From positions 1-62,231 of the forward strand of contig UQOJ01000006.1 of assembly GCA_900542635.1 (NCBI GenBank): 62,231 nucleotides of DNA, given 5' to 3'. The notes under the pieces were generated by a model. It saw nothing but the letters and a program-made list of their open reading frames with translations. It had not been told where the DNA came from and made no database searches. The DNA is from an uncultured Collinsella sp. (lineage in GTDB: Bacteria > Actinomycetota > Coriobacteriia > Coriobacteriales > Coriobacteriaceae). The position numbers and the translations under genes were made by a program. Shown one piece after another: positions 11,180 to 20,983 of the stretch. The stretch's first letter is position 1, and each line of letters begins with the position of its first letter.

Positions 11180-11256
11180 GATCCCTAGGGGACGGCAGGA
11201 AAGCGAATCATTTGGGTAGACTCTTTGGAGTTCGCAATCGATAGTTAGGAGGCGCC

Positions 11257-13392
11257 ATGGGGCGCAATAACAAGCATAAGCGTGGAGCTCGCAATCAGCG
11301 CGGGCCGGTGCGCAGCGAACGCCGTCCGAGCCTGACCGGGCGCGTGCAGCTCCATGAGCATAGCGCCTACGTTGTAACCGAAAACGGCGACTACAAGGTC
11401 ATGGGCCGCGGTAAGCGCGAGATCATGGATGGCGATACCGTTGCCGTGAGCATTAAGAACAGCCCGCACGGTGAGCGGCGCGCCGTGATCGAAAGCGTGG
11501 TTGAGCGTGCAGCCATAAGCGTGGTGGGCACGTACCAGACCGCCGGTCCGCTCGGTGTGATTGAGCCGCTCGATTCGCGCCTGAAGGCCGACTTCTTCAT
11601 TTTGCCCGAGGACACCTCGGCGGTTCGTCTGGGTGTCCACCCGGGTGATGCTGTTGTCGCGCGCATTTTGACCTACCCGACGCGCCTGGAATCGGGCACT
11701 GTGACGATCGAACGCCGCATTGGCGGAGATGACGCGCCCGATTTGGGCGTTCAATATGTGATGGCGCGTTACGGCTATACCGATAGCTATCCCGAGGCTG
11801 CGCTAGACGAGGCCGAGGGGCTTTCGCTCGATGTGTCCGCGGCGCTTAAGGACCCGCTCCGCCGCGATCTGCGCGACCGCTTTGTCATCACGATCGACCC
11901 GGTCGACGCGCGCGACTTTGACGATGCCATTTCGCTGGAGCGCACGCCCGAGGGCGGCTATAAGCTGGGTGTGCATATCGCCGACGTTTCACACTATGTG
12001 GCTTGGGACGGGCATATCGATCTTGAGGCTCGCCATCGCACGACATCGGTGTATCTGGCCGATCGCGTGCTTCCCATGCTGCCCGAACGCCTGTCCTGTG
12101 ACCTGTGCTCGCTTCGCCCTGACGAGGACCGTCTTGCGTTTACCGTCGATATCGAGCTCGATGAGCAGGGTCGCGTGCGGCATTACGATCCGTATCCCAG
12201 CGTGATTCGCTCGCGTGTGCGTATGGACTATGACGGCGCCGAGGCGCTGCTGGTGCGTGCCGGTGCGGTTGAGTATTCGGTGCTGGAGGGCGCGGCTGAG
12301 GATGTTGAGGCTGCTGAGGCCTTGCGCGAGGAAGCGCTTGAGCGCGGTCTTGCGTGCGAGGAGGCCGCCCGCGGCTACAACGTCGACCTCGGCGATTTCC
12401 TTGTCGCCGCTAACGAACTCGCCGAACTTCGCCGTCGTATTCGTCGCGCCCGCGGCTCAGTCGATTTTGACACGGCCGAGATTCGCGCTCTATTGGATGA
12501 GGACGGAGTGCCCGTGCAGATTGTGGCGCGTGAGCGTTCGTGTGCCACGTCGCTTATCGAGGAAGCCATGCTGCTCGCCAACGAGTGCGTTGCAGAGTGG
12601 CTGGCGGACCGTGATATCGAGGCCTGCTATCGCGTGCATGAGGATCCGAGCCCCGACAGCCTGCACGGTGCCGCCGTTGCGCTGGCGCAGCTAGGCATCA
12701 TCGACGATCGCCGTGCTGCCGGTATTGCCCTGGGGAGTCCCGATGAACTGCAGGCTGCAGTTGATGCTGCCGCCGGTACGGCCAACGCACCGCTCGTCAA
12801 CACGCTGCTTCTGCGCAGCATGCAGCGCGCGCTGTACAAGCCGCGCAACGAGGGCCACTTTGCGCTCGCCGCGCCGTGCTACTGCCACTTTACGAGTCCC
12901 ATCCGTCGCTACCCCGATCTGGTGGTGCACCGCGTACTCAAGCTGCAGTTGGCCTATGAGCAGCTCGGCGGCAAGGACGCCTTGGTCCGTACGCCGCGGC
13001 TGATCGGCAAGGGGCGCGAGTCGCTGCCGCGCATTCTGCCGCAGATCTGCCGCGCATGCAGCGATGCCGAGCGCGCGGCGGATGCCGCCAGCCATGCGAC
13101 GCAAAAGATCAAGATTGCCCAGTACTATGAGGACCGTCTGGGCGAGCGCTATGCCGGAACCGTCTCGTGGATTAGCAGCATGGGCCTCTTTGTGCGCTTG
13201 GACCTGACGCAGGTCGAAGGCTTGGTTTCGATCAAGAGCCTGGGCAACGAGTGGTTCGAGTTCGACGAGGACGCGCTAACGCTCACAGGTGCCGACACGG
13301 GCACCCGTTACGAGCTGGGGCAGCGCGTAATTATCGAGGTCTCGCGCGTCAATACCACGCGTGGGCACTTGGACTTTAAGCTTATCCATTAG
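11257..13392 (+). CDS. rnr: ribonuclease R (RNase II/VacB family)
   Basis: RNase R is a processive 3'-5' exoribonuclease that degrades structured RNA and, in known systems, acts with SmpB-tmRNA in quality control. The 711-residue product begins with a basic segment (NNKHKRGARNQR), then cold-shock domains. The RNB catalytic domain has the acidic cluster IDPVDARDFDDAISLE near residue 213, the YLADRVLPMLPERLS region and the TSPIRRYPDLVVHR motif. A C-terminal S1 domain (GERYAGTVSWISSMGLFVRLD to SRVNTTRGHLDFKL) follows. TAGGAGG at 11245-11251 supports ATG 11257. The partner gene smpB lies about 8.5 kb downstream in this window. Confidence 0.94.
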   Translation: MGRNNKHKRGARNQRGPVRSERRPSLTGRVQLHEHSAYVVTENGDYKVMGRGKREIMDGDTVAVSIKNSPHGERRAVIESVVERAAISVVGTYQTAGPLGVIEPLDSRLKADFFILPEDTSAVRLGVHPGDAVVARILTYPTRLESGTVTIERRIGGDDAPDLGVQYVMARYGYTDSYPEAALDEAEGLSLDVSAALKDPLRRDLRDRFVITIDPVDARDFDDAISLERTPEGGYKLGVHIADVSHYVAWDGHIDLEARHRTTSVYLADRVLPMLPERLSCDLCSLRPDEDRLAFTVDIELDEQGRVRHYDPYPSVIRSRVRMDYDGAEALLVRAGAVEYSVLEGAAEDVEAAEALREEALERGLACEEAARGYNVDLGDFLVAANELAELRRRIRRARGSVDFDTAEIRALLDEDGVPVQIVARERSCATSLIEEAMLLANECVAEWLADRDIEACYRVHEDPSPDSLHGAAVALAQLGIIDDRRAAGIALGSPDELQAAVDAAAGTANAPLVNTLLLRSMQRALYKPRNEGHFALAAPCYCHFTSPIRRYPDLVVHRVLKLQLAYEQLGGKDALVRTPRLIGKGRESLPRILPQICRACSDAERAADAASHATQKIKIAQYYEDRLGERYAGTVSWISSMGLFVRLDLTQVEGLVSIKSLGNEWFEFDEDALTLTGADTGTRYELGQRVIIEVSRVNTTRGHLDFKLIH

Positions 13393-13420
13393 CCAAATCC
13401 CGACTTATGGTGGGGGAGCG

Positions 13421-13447
13421 GAGGGCGGCCTTTCGGGACCGCCCTTC
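13421..13447 (+). terminator. hairpin after rnr, probable terminator
   Basis: GAGGGCGG and CCGCCCTTC form the stem around CCTTTCGGGA. The T run is weak. Confidence 0.5.
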
Positions 13448-13512
13448 GCATTTGAATCGTGGTTACCTTGCCGTCTGCTCGGCCGCCCGCTTACCTGCTA
13501 TTTGAGAGGTAA

Positions 13513-13549
13513 AACCTACCAAAATAAACCTGTCCCTTTTTGGCAGGTT
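13513..13549. repeat. family A2 repeat, copy 2
   Basis: This nearly matches 1383-1419, with one base changed in the left arm (CCTACC for CCTGCC). It ends about 20 bases before the recombinase start at 13570, so it may affect that gene's expression. Confidence 0.7.
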
Positions 13550-13569
13550 TACAAGAAAGCGGGGATGAG

Positions 13570-14175
13570 ATGGCGACGGTGTACGGTTATGCGCGGGTGA
13601 GTTCGCGCGATCAGAATCTGAATCGACAGCTGGATGCGCTGGGCGCCTATGGCGTGGGCTCGGCGAATATTTATGCCGACCATGCGAGCGGCAAGGACTT
13701 CGATCGACCGCGTTATCGCGAGCTGCTGCACGTCCTGGGAGACGGGGACGTGCTGGTGGTGCTTTCTATCGACCGACTTGGTCGTAATTACTCCGAGATT
13801 CTTGAGGAATGGCGACGCATTACCAAGGAGCTCGGGGTTGCCATTGTGGTGTTGGATATGCCATTGCTTGACACGCGCGCCAGGGCCAGCGACGCGCCGG
13901 ATGTGACCAACACCCTGATTGCCGATATTGTGCTGCAACTGCTGAGCTACGTGGCGCAGGTGGAGCGCGAGAATATCCATCGGCGCCAGGCGGAGGGAAT
14001 TGCAGCGGCGCGGGCGCGAGGGGTCCGTTTCGGTCGACCTCGCAAGCCGTGCCCTCCTCAGTTTGAGCTGGTGCGCGATAGCTATGAGGCAGGCGATATT
14101 ACCCGCAGCCAGGCAGCAAAGTGCTTGGGTGTGTGCGTGGGGACGTTCGATCGCTGGATGCGCGAGGCGGGGTAG
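13570..14175 (+). CDS. small serine recombinase (resolvase/invertase family)
   Basis: The 201-residue product has an N-terminal catalytic domain (YGYARVSSRDQNLNRQLDAL with the nucleophile Ser10 or Ser11, LVVLSIDRLGRNYSEILEEW, and the ERENIHRRQAEGIAAARARG helix). A C-terminal helix-turn-helix follows (DSYEAGDITRSQAAKCLGVCVGTFDRWM). This is the layout of resolvases and invertases that act on short inverted or direct sites. ATG 13570 was preferred over an upstream in-frame start at 13540 that overlaps the repeat. No transposase or obvious invertible segment flanks it. It could be a remnant of a mobile element or a domesticated enzyme. Confidence 0.85.
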   Translation: MATVYGYARVSSRDQNLNRQLDALGAYGVGSANIYADHASGKDFDRPRYRELLHVLGDGDVLVVLSIDRLGRNYSEILEEWRRITKELGVAIVVLDMPLLDTRARASDAPDVTNTLIADIVLQLLSYVAQVERENIHRRQAEGIAAARARGVRFGRPRKPCPPQFELVRDSYEAGDITRSQAAKCLGVCVGTFDRWMREAG

Positions 14176-14279
14176 GGGTTTGCGTCGCTTTGTCGCTTCC
14201 TGTTGCGATTCAAATTTTGATACGTTGACGATGTCATTTGGGGCTACACTCGCTGATATTCAAAAAAGGAGGTTGGCCC

Positions 14280-14861
14280 TTGGCACGCGTAAAACAAATA
14301 ATCGGATGGACCGCGATCGTTCTGTTCGCTGTAACGCTGACGGGCATCTGGGTGCTGACGGAGCAAAATGCGGTAGAGACGTCGTTGCTGAGCGAGTCCA
14401 CCGCGCGTGTGGTGGAGGGTCAGGCTACGGGCGTTCAGGCTGCCGATGCCACGGGTGAAGCTCAGACGGAGAACGGAATGACCGGGGGCGCCGATTCGGC
14501 TGCCTCGAATGTCCGGTCTGGCCGACTTGCTTCCATTCGCATGTGGGTGGGCGCAAACGTCCGTCGCGTTGCCCATACCGTAGAGTTTTTCTTCGTCGGA
14601 TTGTTCGCCTCGGTGGTCGTGGTTTGCTTTTCCAGGCGTCCGTGGAGCGTATGCTCCCGTTGCGTGCCCGTATTGCTCTTTTGCGCCGCCTGCTCCGTTG
14701 GCGATCAGGTGCATAAGATCTTTGTTCCCGGCAGGCATTTCGACGTTATCGATTTAGGATTCGATGCTGCGGGCTATATCACCGCCATGCTATTGGTATT
14801 GCTGACGGCGGCGTTGGTGCGCCATGCGACTCGGCCGATCGGCGCCCATGCGAGGCGCTAG
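14280..14861 (+). CDS. VanZ-like membrane protein
   Basis: The 193-residue product has an N-terminal membrane helix (IIGWTAIVLFAVTLTGIWVL), a low-complexity linker, and three more hydrophobic segments. The motif RRVAHTVEFFFVGLFA and later DQVHKIFVPGRHFDVIDLGFDAAGYI match the VanZ-like family, where the Glu/His and PGR-x-x-x-x-x-D residues are conserved. The family's function is unclear beyond a link to teicoplanin resistance in VanZ itself. The start is TTG 14280, chosen because AGGAGG at about 14267-14272 is 8 bases upstream; the in-frame ATG at 14238 lies before that ribosome site. Confidence 0.7.
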   Translation: MARVKQIIGWTAIVLFAVTLTGIWVLTEQNAVETSLLSESTARVVEGQATGVQAADATGEAQTENGMTGGADSAASNVRSGRLASIRMWVGANVRRVAHTVEFFFVGLFASVVVVCFSRRPWSVCSRCVPVLLFCAACSVGDQVHKIFVPGRHFDVIDLGFDAAGYITAMLLVLLTAALVRHATRPIGAHARR

Positions 14862-14942
14862 CCGGTAACAAACCCGTTTCTGATAATGCAACCTCGTTGA
14901 ATTATTTCGTGTCGCGCGTATTTCCGAGCGGTCGGATTTGAG

Positions 14943-14969
14943 GGGCGAGCGGTAGAACGCTCGCCCTTT
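14943..14969 (+). terminator. hairpin terminator after the VanZ-like gene
   Basis: GGGCGAGCG and CGCTCGCCC pair perfectly around GTAGAA, followed by TTTG. Confidence 0.65.
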
Positions 14970-15065
14970 GTGCGCCACGATGCGGCACAATGTACCGCAA
15001 AAGCTGTTTGTATCCGGTACGAATCGTTCGTTGGTCTTTAATTCTTCTCAACGGAGGTGTTTGAG

Positions 15066-15917
15066 ATGGCAAACGGATTGCTTTTGCGGCTTCGCGAGCG
15101 TGAGCTCAGCGCGAGCCCGGCGGAACGCAATGTCATCGCATATGTAAGCGCTCATCCGCACGAGGTGGTCGGGCTATCCGTCCGCGGTCTTGCCGATGTC
15201 ACGTTCTCCTCGCCCTCGAGCATTTTGCGCTTTTGCAAGCGTTTGGGTTTTGCGGGCTACAAGGAGTTCCAGCGCGAACTGATTGCCGAGCTGGCGCTCT
15301 TAGGCGACAAGAAAGACGTAGCCCTCGAGGACATCTCCATGGATGACAGCGTCGAACGTATCGTGGGGAAGGTGATGAAAAGCAACGTGCGCACGATCGA
15401 GGCGACGGCGCGAACGCTCGATTACACCGTCTTGGAGCGATGCGCGGCCCGTCTTAAGCGGGCACGCGCAGTCAATCTGTTCGGTATTGGTGCCTCTCGT
15501 TTGGTCGCGCACGACCTGGCGCAAAAGCTCATGCGTGTCGACAAAGAGTGCCATCTGTACGACGACTGGCATGATCAGCTCTTATGTGCCAAGAACATGC
15601 ATGAGGGCGATATGGCAATCGCCTTTAGCTACTCGGGCTTGACGCAAGAGGTGCTGGACTGCACCGCCGAGGCTCAACGTCACAACTGTCCCGTTGTGGC
15701 CGTTACCAAAGTAGATGGATCATCCAAGCTTGCCACCATGGCCGATGCCGTGCTCGGCGTCGCTGCGAGTGAACCCTTGGTCCGCAGTGGTGCCATGGCT
15801 TCGCGTATGGCCCAGCTTATGGTTGTCGATGCCCTGTACGCTGCTTACGTTGCCAGCGACTACGAACGGGCGACGCATGTCATTAAGCAAAACTACATCG
15901 AGAAACAGGAAAGATGA
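15066..15917 (+). CDS. murR: RpiR/MurR family transcriptional regulator
   Basis: The 283-residue product has an N-terminal RpiR helix-turn-helix (LSASPAERNVIAYVSAHPHEV, FSSPSSILRFCKRLGFAGYKEFQREL) and a C-terminal SIS sugar-phosphate domain (AVNLFGIGASRLVAHDLAQKL, IAFSYSGLTQEVLDCTAEA). Position before murQ-murP-mupG suggests it senses MurNAc 6-phosphate as MurR does in E. coli; here it is transcribed with its targets. ATG 15066 has GGAGG at 15053-15057. Upstream, GTACCG (14992-14997) faces CGGTAC (15015-15020), a weak candidate operator. The family call is firm; the symbol rests on context. Confidence 0.88.
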   Translation: MANGLLLRLRERELSASPAERNVIAYVSAHPHEVVGLSVRGLADVTFSSPSSILRFCKRLGFAGYKEFQRELIAELALLGDKKDVALEDISMDDSVERIVGKVMKSNVRTIEATARTLDYTVLERCAARLKRARAVNLFGIGASRLVAHDLAQKLMRVDKECHLYDDWHDQLLCAKNMHEGDMAIAFSYSGLTQEVLDCTAEAQRHNCPVVAVTKVDGSSKLATMADAVLGVAASEPLVRSGAMASRMAQLMVVDALYAAYVASDYERATHVIKQNYIEKQER

Positions 15918-15927
15918 GGTGAATGAA

Positions 15928-16851
<924 letters not shown>

Positions 16852-16908
16852 GTGCGCGGCGTGAGCTGATATGACATCCAGACGAGATACCCAATACAAG
16901 GAGGAGTT

Positions 16909-18339
16909 ATGACGAACAAAGAGCTGGCTCAAAAGCTGCTGGACCTTTTGGGCGGTAAAGACAACGTGCTGGCAAACGCGGCGTGCATGACGCGCCTGCG
17001 CGTGACCGTCAAAGACGCGGGCAACGTCGACACGGAGGGCATTAAGGCACTCGACGGCGTGATGGGCCTGGTCGAGGACGACACGATGCAGATCGTGCTG
17101 GGTCCGGGCAAGGTGAATAAGGTGCTCGAGGAGTTCTCCAAGCTCACTGGCCTTGCGAAAGGCGTTGCCGACGAGAGCGTGGTTGACGCTGCGGCCACAA
17201 ACAAGGCCGCGCAGAAGGCCAAGTACGAGTCTAAGCCGGTTCAGGCCTTCCTCAAGAAGATTTCCAATGTCTTCGTCGCCCTGCTTCCCGGCATCATTGC
17301 GGCTGGCCTCATCAACGGTATCTGCAACGTCATTAACGTTTCGACGGCAGGCGCGCTTGCAGGCGAGTGGTGGTACCAAGGCATTCGTTCCATGGGCTGG
17401 GCCCTGTTTGCCTATCTGCCCATTTTGGTGGGCTATAACGCGGCACGTGAGTTTGGTGGCTCCGCTGCGCTGGGCGGCATCGCCGGCATGATGTGTATCG
17501 CCAACAGTGCCATGCCCCTGCTTGCGCCTGGCGCGGCTGATCCTGCCACTGCCATTCTGCTGCCGCTCACCAATGCGCAGTACAACCCCGCAGCGGGCGG
17601 CATGATCGCGGCTCTCATCGCTGGTGCATTTTTTGCCTGGATGGAGCGTCAGATTCGCAAGATTATGCCCAACGCACTCGACACGTTCCTGTCCCCGCTG
17701 CTGGTGCTCATCATCGGCGCCTTTGCTCTGATGCTCGTCATCCAGCCGGTTGGCGCATGGCTGACGACTGCCATCTTTAGCGTTTTGACCTTTATCTTCG
17801 AGAAGCTGGGCGTCCTGGGCGGCTATATCCTGTCGGCAGGCTTCTTGCCGCTGGTGTCCGTCGGCCTGCATCAGGCGCTCACGCCGATCCACGCTATGCT
17901 CAACGATCCCGACGGCGCTACCAAGGGTATCAATTACCTGCTGCCCATCCTTATGATGGCTGGCGGCGGTCAGGTCGGTGCCGGTCTGGCGCTGTACTTT
18001 AAGACCAAGAACGCCAAGCTCAAGAAGTACGTCGCAGAGTCCATTCCCGTTGGAATCCTGGGTGTGGGCGAGCCTCTGATGTATGCTGTTACGCTGCCGC
18101 TCGTTCGTCCGTTTGTGACGGCCTGCCTGGGTGCCGGATTTGGCGGCGCGCTCGCGGCGCTGCTTCACATCGGCACGGTTTCTCAGGGCGTTTCCGGTCT
18201 GTTTGGCCTGCTGATCGTCGTTCCTGGCCAGCAGCTCGGCTACGTTGCCGCTATGCTGCTTGCCTATGCCGCCGGCTTTGTCCTGACGTGGTTCTTTGGC
18301 GTCGACGAGCAGAAGATCAACGAGTTCTTTGGCGAGTAG
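16909..18339 (+). CDS. murP: MurNAc-type PTS transporter, EIIBC
   Basis: MurP imports and phosphorylates N-acetylmuramic acid. The 476-residue product has an N-terminal EIIB domain with the phosphocysteine Cys26 (ANAACMTRLRV), a linker, and an EIIC membrane domain from about residue 105 (multiple helices; GLHQALTPIHAMLND and ILGVGEPLMYAVTLPLVRPF). There is no EIIA domain, as in MurP of E. coli, which relies on the glucose EIIA. The only EIIA in this window is at 52499. AAGGAGG lies just before ATG 16909. The substrate is inferred from the neighbours murQ and mupG. Confidence 0.9.
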   Translation: MTNKELAQKLLDLLGGKDNVLANAACMTRLRVTVKDAGNVDTEGIKALDGVMGLVEDDTMQIVLGPGKVNKVLEEFSKLTGLAKGVADESVVDAAATNKAAQKAKYESKPVQAFLKKISNVFVALLPGIIAAGLINGICNVINVSTAGALAGEWWYQGIRSMGWALFAYLPILVGYNAAREFGGSAALGGIAGMMCIANSAMPLLAPGAADPATAILLPLTNAQYNPAAGGMIAALIAGAFFAWMERQIRKIMPNALDTFLSPLLVLIIGAFALMLVIQPVGAWLTTAIFSVLTFIFEKLGVLGGYILSAGFLPLVSVGLHQALTPIHAMLNDPDGATKGINYLLPILMMAGGGQVGAGLALYFKTKNAKLKKYVAESIPVGILGVGEPLMYAVTLPLVRPFVTACLGAGFGGALAALLHIGTVSQGVSGLFGLLIVVPGQQLGYVAAMLLAYAAGFVLTWFFGVDEQKINEFFGE

Positions 18340-18406
18340 TTTGATATCGCGAGCCGTGTTGCTCGGGGCTCGCGGCGCGCGGCAGATTTCTTGATGCTAT
18401 GGTTGT

Positions 18407-18441
18407 GCCGGCGGGGCTAACTGCTCCGCCGGCCTTTTTTT
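18407..18441 (+). terminator. terminator-like hairpin between murP and mupG
   Basis: GCCGGCGGGG pairs with CTCCGCCGGC and runs into seven T; AAAGGAG of mupG follows at once. It either ends most murP transcripts or regulates read-through to mupG. Confidence 0.75.
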
Positions 18442-18457
18442 AAAGGAGCGTTGAAGC

Positions 18458-19510
18458 GTGAGAACGGGTATTTCGATTTATCTTTCCAGCCCTCTGCAGG
18501 ATATTGAGCGGACGATTGAGCGTGGTGCCGAGGCGGGTGCGCGCTATGCGTTCACCTCGCTGCATATTCCCGAGGATGGGGGAGCGGCGTATGCCGATAA
18601 GGTCCGTCATGTGCTGTCGCTGCTTTCCGCCCGCGGCATTGCGCTCATTGCCGATGTGGGGCCTCGCACGTGCGATTTGCTCGGGCTTGAGCGCATCGAG
18701 GACCTGCGCGATCTGGGGTTGGAATACCTTCGTTTGGACTATGGCTTTAGCGCCCAGCGGGTCGCGGAGCTGTCCGGTGTATTTCACATTGTGGTCAATG
18801 CATCGACGGTGAGTTCTGATGAAATCGCATCGTGGCGTGAGGCCGGTGCCGATGTGACTCGTTTTGCCGCCTGCCACAATTTTTACCCCAAGCCTTATAC
18901 CGGTTTAGCTCTGGAGGACATTGCTCGGGTGAATCTCCGTCTTGCGGCGCTTGGATTCGAAATCATGGCTTTTGTGCCGGGTGATGCTAACGTTCGCGGG
19001 CCGGTATTCGAGGGACTGCCGACGGTCGAGGCGCAGCGCGGTCGCGCGTCAAAGGTTGCTCTCAATATGCTTGAGCTTGCACATGGCGCCGATTGCGACA
19101 TTGTGTTGGTCGGCGACCCCGATCTATCCGATGCGGGCTGGGCGCAGTTTGCTCAAGTTTCCGCCGGATACGTGGACCTGCAATGCGAGCTTGAGCCCGG
19201 TTATGCCTATGTGCGCGGGCAGATTCATCACGACCGGCCCGACTCGAGCGTCCTCATCTTTAGGTCTCAGGAGTCACGTACGACGCTTAAGCCGGATTCC
19301 GTGCCGACGGATGCCGGAGCCGGCCTGCCGCGAAAGGCGGGGTCGATCGCTGTGAGCAATAGCGGATATGGGCGCTACGAAGGCGAGCTTGAGATTGCGC
19401 GGGTCGATCTTCCCGGTGACGAGCGCATGAACGTTGCGGGCCATATCACGCCCGAAGCAATGGAACTGCTACCGTTTATCAAGTGCGGATTCGGGGTACG
19501 GTTCGTTTAA
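18458..19510 (+). CDS. mupG: MupG-type 6-phospho-N-acetylmuramidase (DUF871)
   Basis: MupG cleaves MurNAc 6-phosphate-GlcNAc disaccharides after PTS uptake. The 350-residue product has an N-terminal TIM-barrel (MRTGISIYLSSP, FTSLHIPED, LRLDYGFS, CHNFYPKPYTGL, IMAFVPGD) and a C-terminal cyclophilin-like domain (DRPDSSVLIFRSQESRT, YGRYEGELEIARVDL), the two-domain layout of the DUF871 family. GTG 18458 has AAAGGAG 9 bases upstream. It follows murP after a terminator-like hairpin, so its level may be lower or separately controlled. The specific activity is inferred from the operon. Confidence 0.85.
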   Translation: MRTGISIYLSSPLQDIERTIERGAEAGARYAFTSLHIPEDGGAAYADKVRHVLSLLSARGIALIADVGPRTCDLLGLERIEDLRDLGLEYLRLDYGFSAQRVAELSGVFHIVVNASTVSSDEIASWREAGADVTRFAACHNFYPKPYTGLALEDIARVNLRLAALGFEIMAFVPGDANVRGPVFEGLPTVEAQRGRASKVALNMLELAHGADCDIVLVGDPDLSDAGWAQFAQVSAGYVDLQCELEPGYAYVRGQIHHDRPDSSVLIFRSQESRTTLKPDSVPTDAGAGLPRKAGSIAVSNSGYGRYEGELEIARVDLPGDERMNVAGHITPEAMELLPFIKCGFGVRFV

Positions 19511-19602
19511 CGTGTGACCCGCGGGCTACAATTGGCCCATCATACGAAGGCGCCTCGTGTGGCGTGTGCCTGCGTTGGCCGATCTATATTCGGAGGATTC
19601 CC

Positions 19603-19962
19603 ATGACCGTACTGTTTGTTGAATATCCCAAGTGCTCGACCTGTAAGAAGGCCAAGGCATGGCTGGACGAACACGGGGTAGAGTATATCGACCGCGATAT
19701 CGTTTTGGACAATCCCACGGCTGATGAGCTTGCGACCTGGATTGCTCGTTCGGGGCTGCCGGTGCGGCGCTTCTTTAATTCGTCGGGCATGAAATATCGA
19801 GAGCTGGGCCTGAAGGCGCGTCTGGATGCGGGCATGACTGATCGGGAGTGCTACGAGCTGCTGGCGACCGACGGCATGCTGGTCAAGCGTCCGCTGCTGG
19901 TGGGCGACGACTTTGCGATTCCTGGCTTTAGGGAAGCGGCTTGGGCCGAGGCGTTGCTGTAG
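19603..19962 (+). CDS. Spx/ArsC-family thioredoxin-fold protein
   Basis: The 119-residue product has a CxxC at Cys11/Cys14 (EYPKCSTCKKAKAWLDE), DIVLDNPTADEL, and VRRFFNSSGMKYREL followed by MLVKRPLLVGDDFAIPGF. These are family features of arsenate-reductase-like proteins of the Spx/YffB group. Classical ArsC lacks the second Cys, so an arsenate reductase role is not supported. It could be a redox regulator or a glutathione-independent reductase. CGGAGG 6-7 bases before ATG 19603 supports the start. It is monocistronic. Confidence 0.8.
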   Translation: MTVLFVEYPKCSTCKKAKAWLDEHGVEYIDRDIVLDNPTADELATWIARSGLPVRRFFNSSGMKYRELGLKARLDAGMTDRECYELLATDGMLVKRPLLVGDDFAIPGFREAAWAEALL

Positions 19963-20034
19963 CAACTGCGGAAAGTGCGACCCGTTTTGAGTGCTCAGAG
20001 TGGGACGTGTTTTCCATCGGCGGGCTCGCTCGGC

Positions 20035-20445
20035 TCAATCCTCGAGCTGTGCCCATTCGTGCGGATCGTAGACCTTTACGTGCTTGTTGGGCTTGCCGCT
20101 CCAGTACTCCTCGTCCATAAAGGGCAGATATGCCTGAACGCCGGGGCAGATAAAGGGAATCCGCTGCTGTTGCAGTCGCTCGCGCTGGCGCTGCTCCAGG
20201 TGCGCCTCGGATATGACGGTCGGCATGCCGGACAGCTCGACGAGGCTTGCCTGGATTCGCTTAAGGTCGGGGAGTCCCGCGTGCCATGACATCCGCATGA
20301 TTAAAAAGGATGCACGGCGGTATTTTGCCTGCATCACCGTGATGGCGGGGCGCAGTGTGGGATGGATTTTGTCCCGTTCGGGCCAAAGGTCAGCAGTGAT
20401 CTCGAGGCCCAGGGTCTCCCATAGGTAATCAAGCTCTTCGTCCAT
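20035..20445 (-). CDS. conserved hypothetical protein
   Basis: The 136-residue product has no signal or membrane segment. It contains a notable stretch RIPFICPGVQAYLPFM near residue 100, resembling an IPFI-PG-Q-YLPF motif that I associate with a group of MarR-annotated regulators. The helix-turn-helix part such proteins carry at the C-terminus is missing here, so it may be a truncated relative or a distinct short family. A GAGG sits 5 bases before the ATG. It is transcribed toward the Spx-like gene. The function is unknown. Confidence 0.5.
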   Translation of the reverse strand: MDEELDYLWETLGLEITADLWPERDKIHPTLRPAITVMQAKYRRASFLIMRMSWHAGLPDLKRIQASLVELSGMPTVISEAHLEQRQRERLQQQRIPFICPGVQAYLPFMDEEYWSGKPNKHVKVYDPHEWAQLED

Positions 20446-20721
20446 GGCGCCTCGATATCTACGTGATCATTGATACTTCGATTGTGTTGCCTGGTGCTAT
20501 CGTTTTCACGGTAGAATCTGCCAACGGTTGACGGCTACCGCTCGCGGCGTTTTGCCCTTCGTGTACAGCGGTTGGCTTCACAGGTCCTTCACGGGTTGGA
20601 CTAAATTAGGCCAATTTGACTGAATTTCAAAAAAGTCAAAATTGGGGCTTGCGTCACGGCGAGACTTCCCGTATATTTCTTTCTTGCGCAAAGGCACAGC
20701 CGAGCGCAGCGATGCAGTCAT
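20446..20721. other. intergenic region before the tRNA pair
   Basis: No gene was recognised. TTGACT at about 20617 with an AT-rich stretch downstream is a weak promoter candidate for the tRNAs. Confidence 0.3.
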
Positions 20722-20795
20722 TGGGATGTCGTCTAATGGCAGGACAGCGGATTCTGGTTCCGTCAATGGGGGTTCGACTCCCTCCATCCCAGCCA
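20722..20795 (+). tRNA. tRNA-Gln (anticodon CUG)
   Basis: A 74-base cloverleaf with acceptor TGGGATG/CATCCCA, anticodon loop TTCTGGT (CTG), T-loop GGTTCGACTCC and encoded CCA at 20793-20795. Confidence 0.95.
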
Positions 20796-20812
20796 TTGCA
20801 TTTGCTACATAT

Positions 20813-20889
20813 GGCCCGTTCGTCTAGCGGTTTAGGACGCCGCCCTCTCAAGGCGGAGATCACCAGTTCGAATCTGGTACGGGCTACCA
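20813..20889 (+). tRNA. tRNA-Glu (anticodon CUC)
   Basis: A 77-base cloverleaf with acceptor GGCCCGT/ACGGGCT (first pair G-T), anticodon loop around TCTCAAG (CTC), T-arm AGTTCGAATCTGG and encoded CCA. It lies 17 bases after tRNA-Gln, so the pair is probably co-transcribed. Confidence 0.95.
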
Positions 20890-20899
20890 AAATTGAACG

Positions 20900-20928
20900 C
20901 CCGGGCCTCGTAAGAGACCCGGGTTTTG
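20900..20928 (+). terminator. terminator of the tRNA operon
   Basis: CCCGGGCCTC and GAGACCCGGG form the stem, followed by TTTT. Confidence 0.8.
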
Positions 20929-20983
20929 TGTATTGACCGTATATACGGCGCCTGCCGTGTTTCGCTCAGATCGAGGAGTAGCC

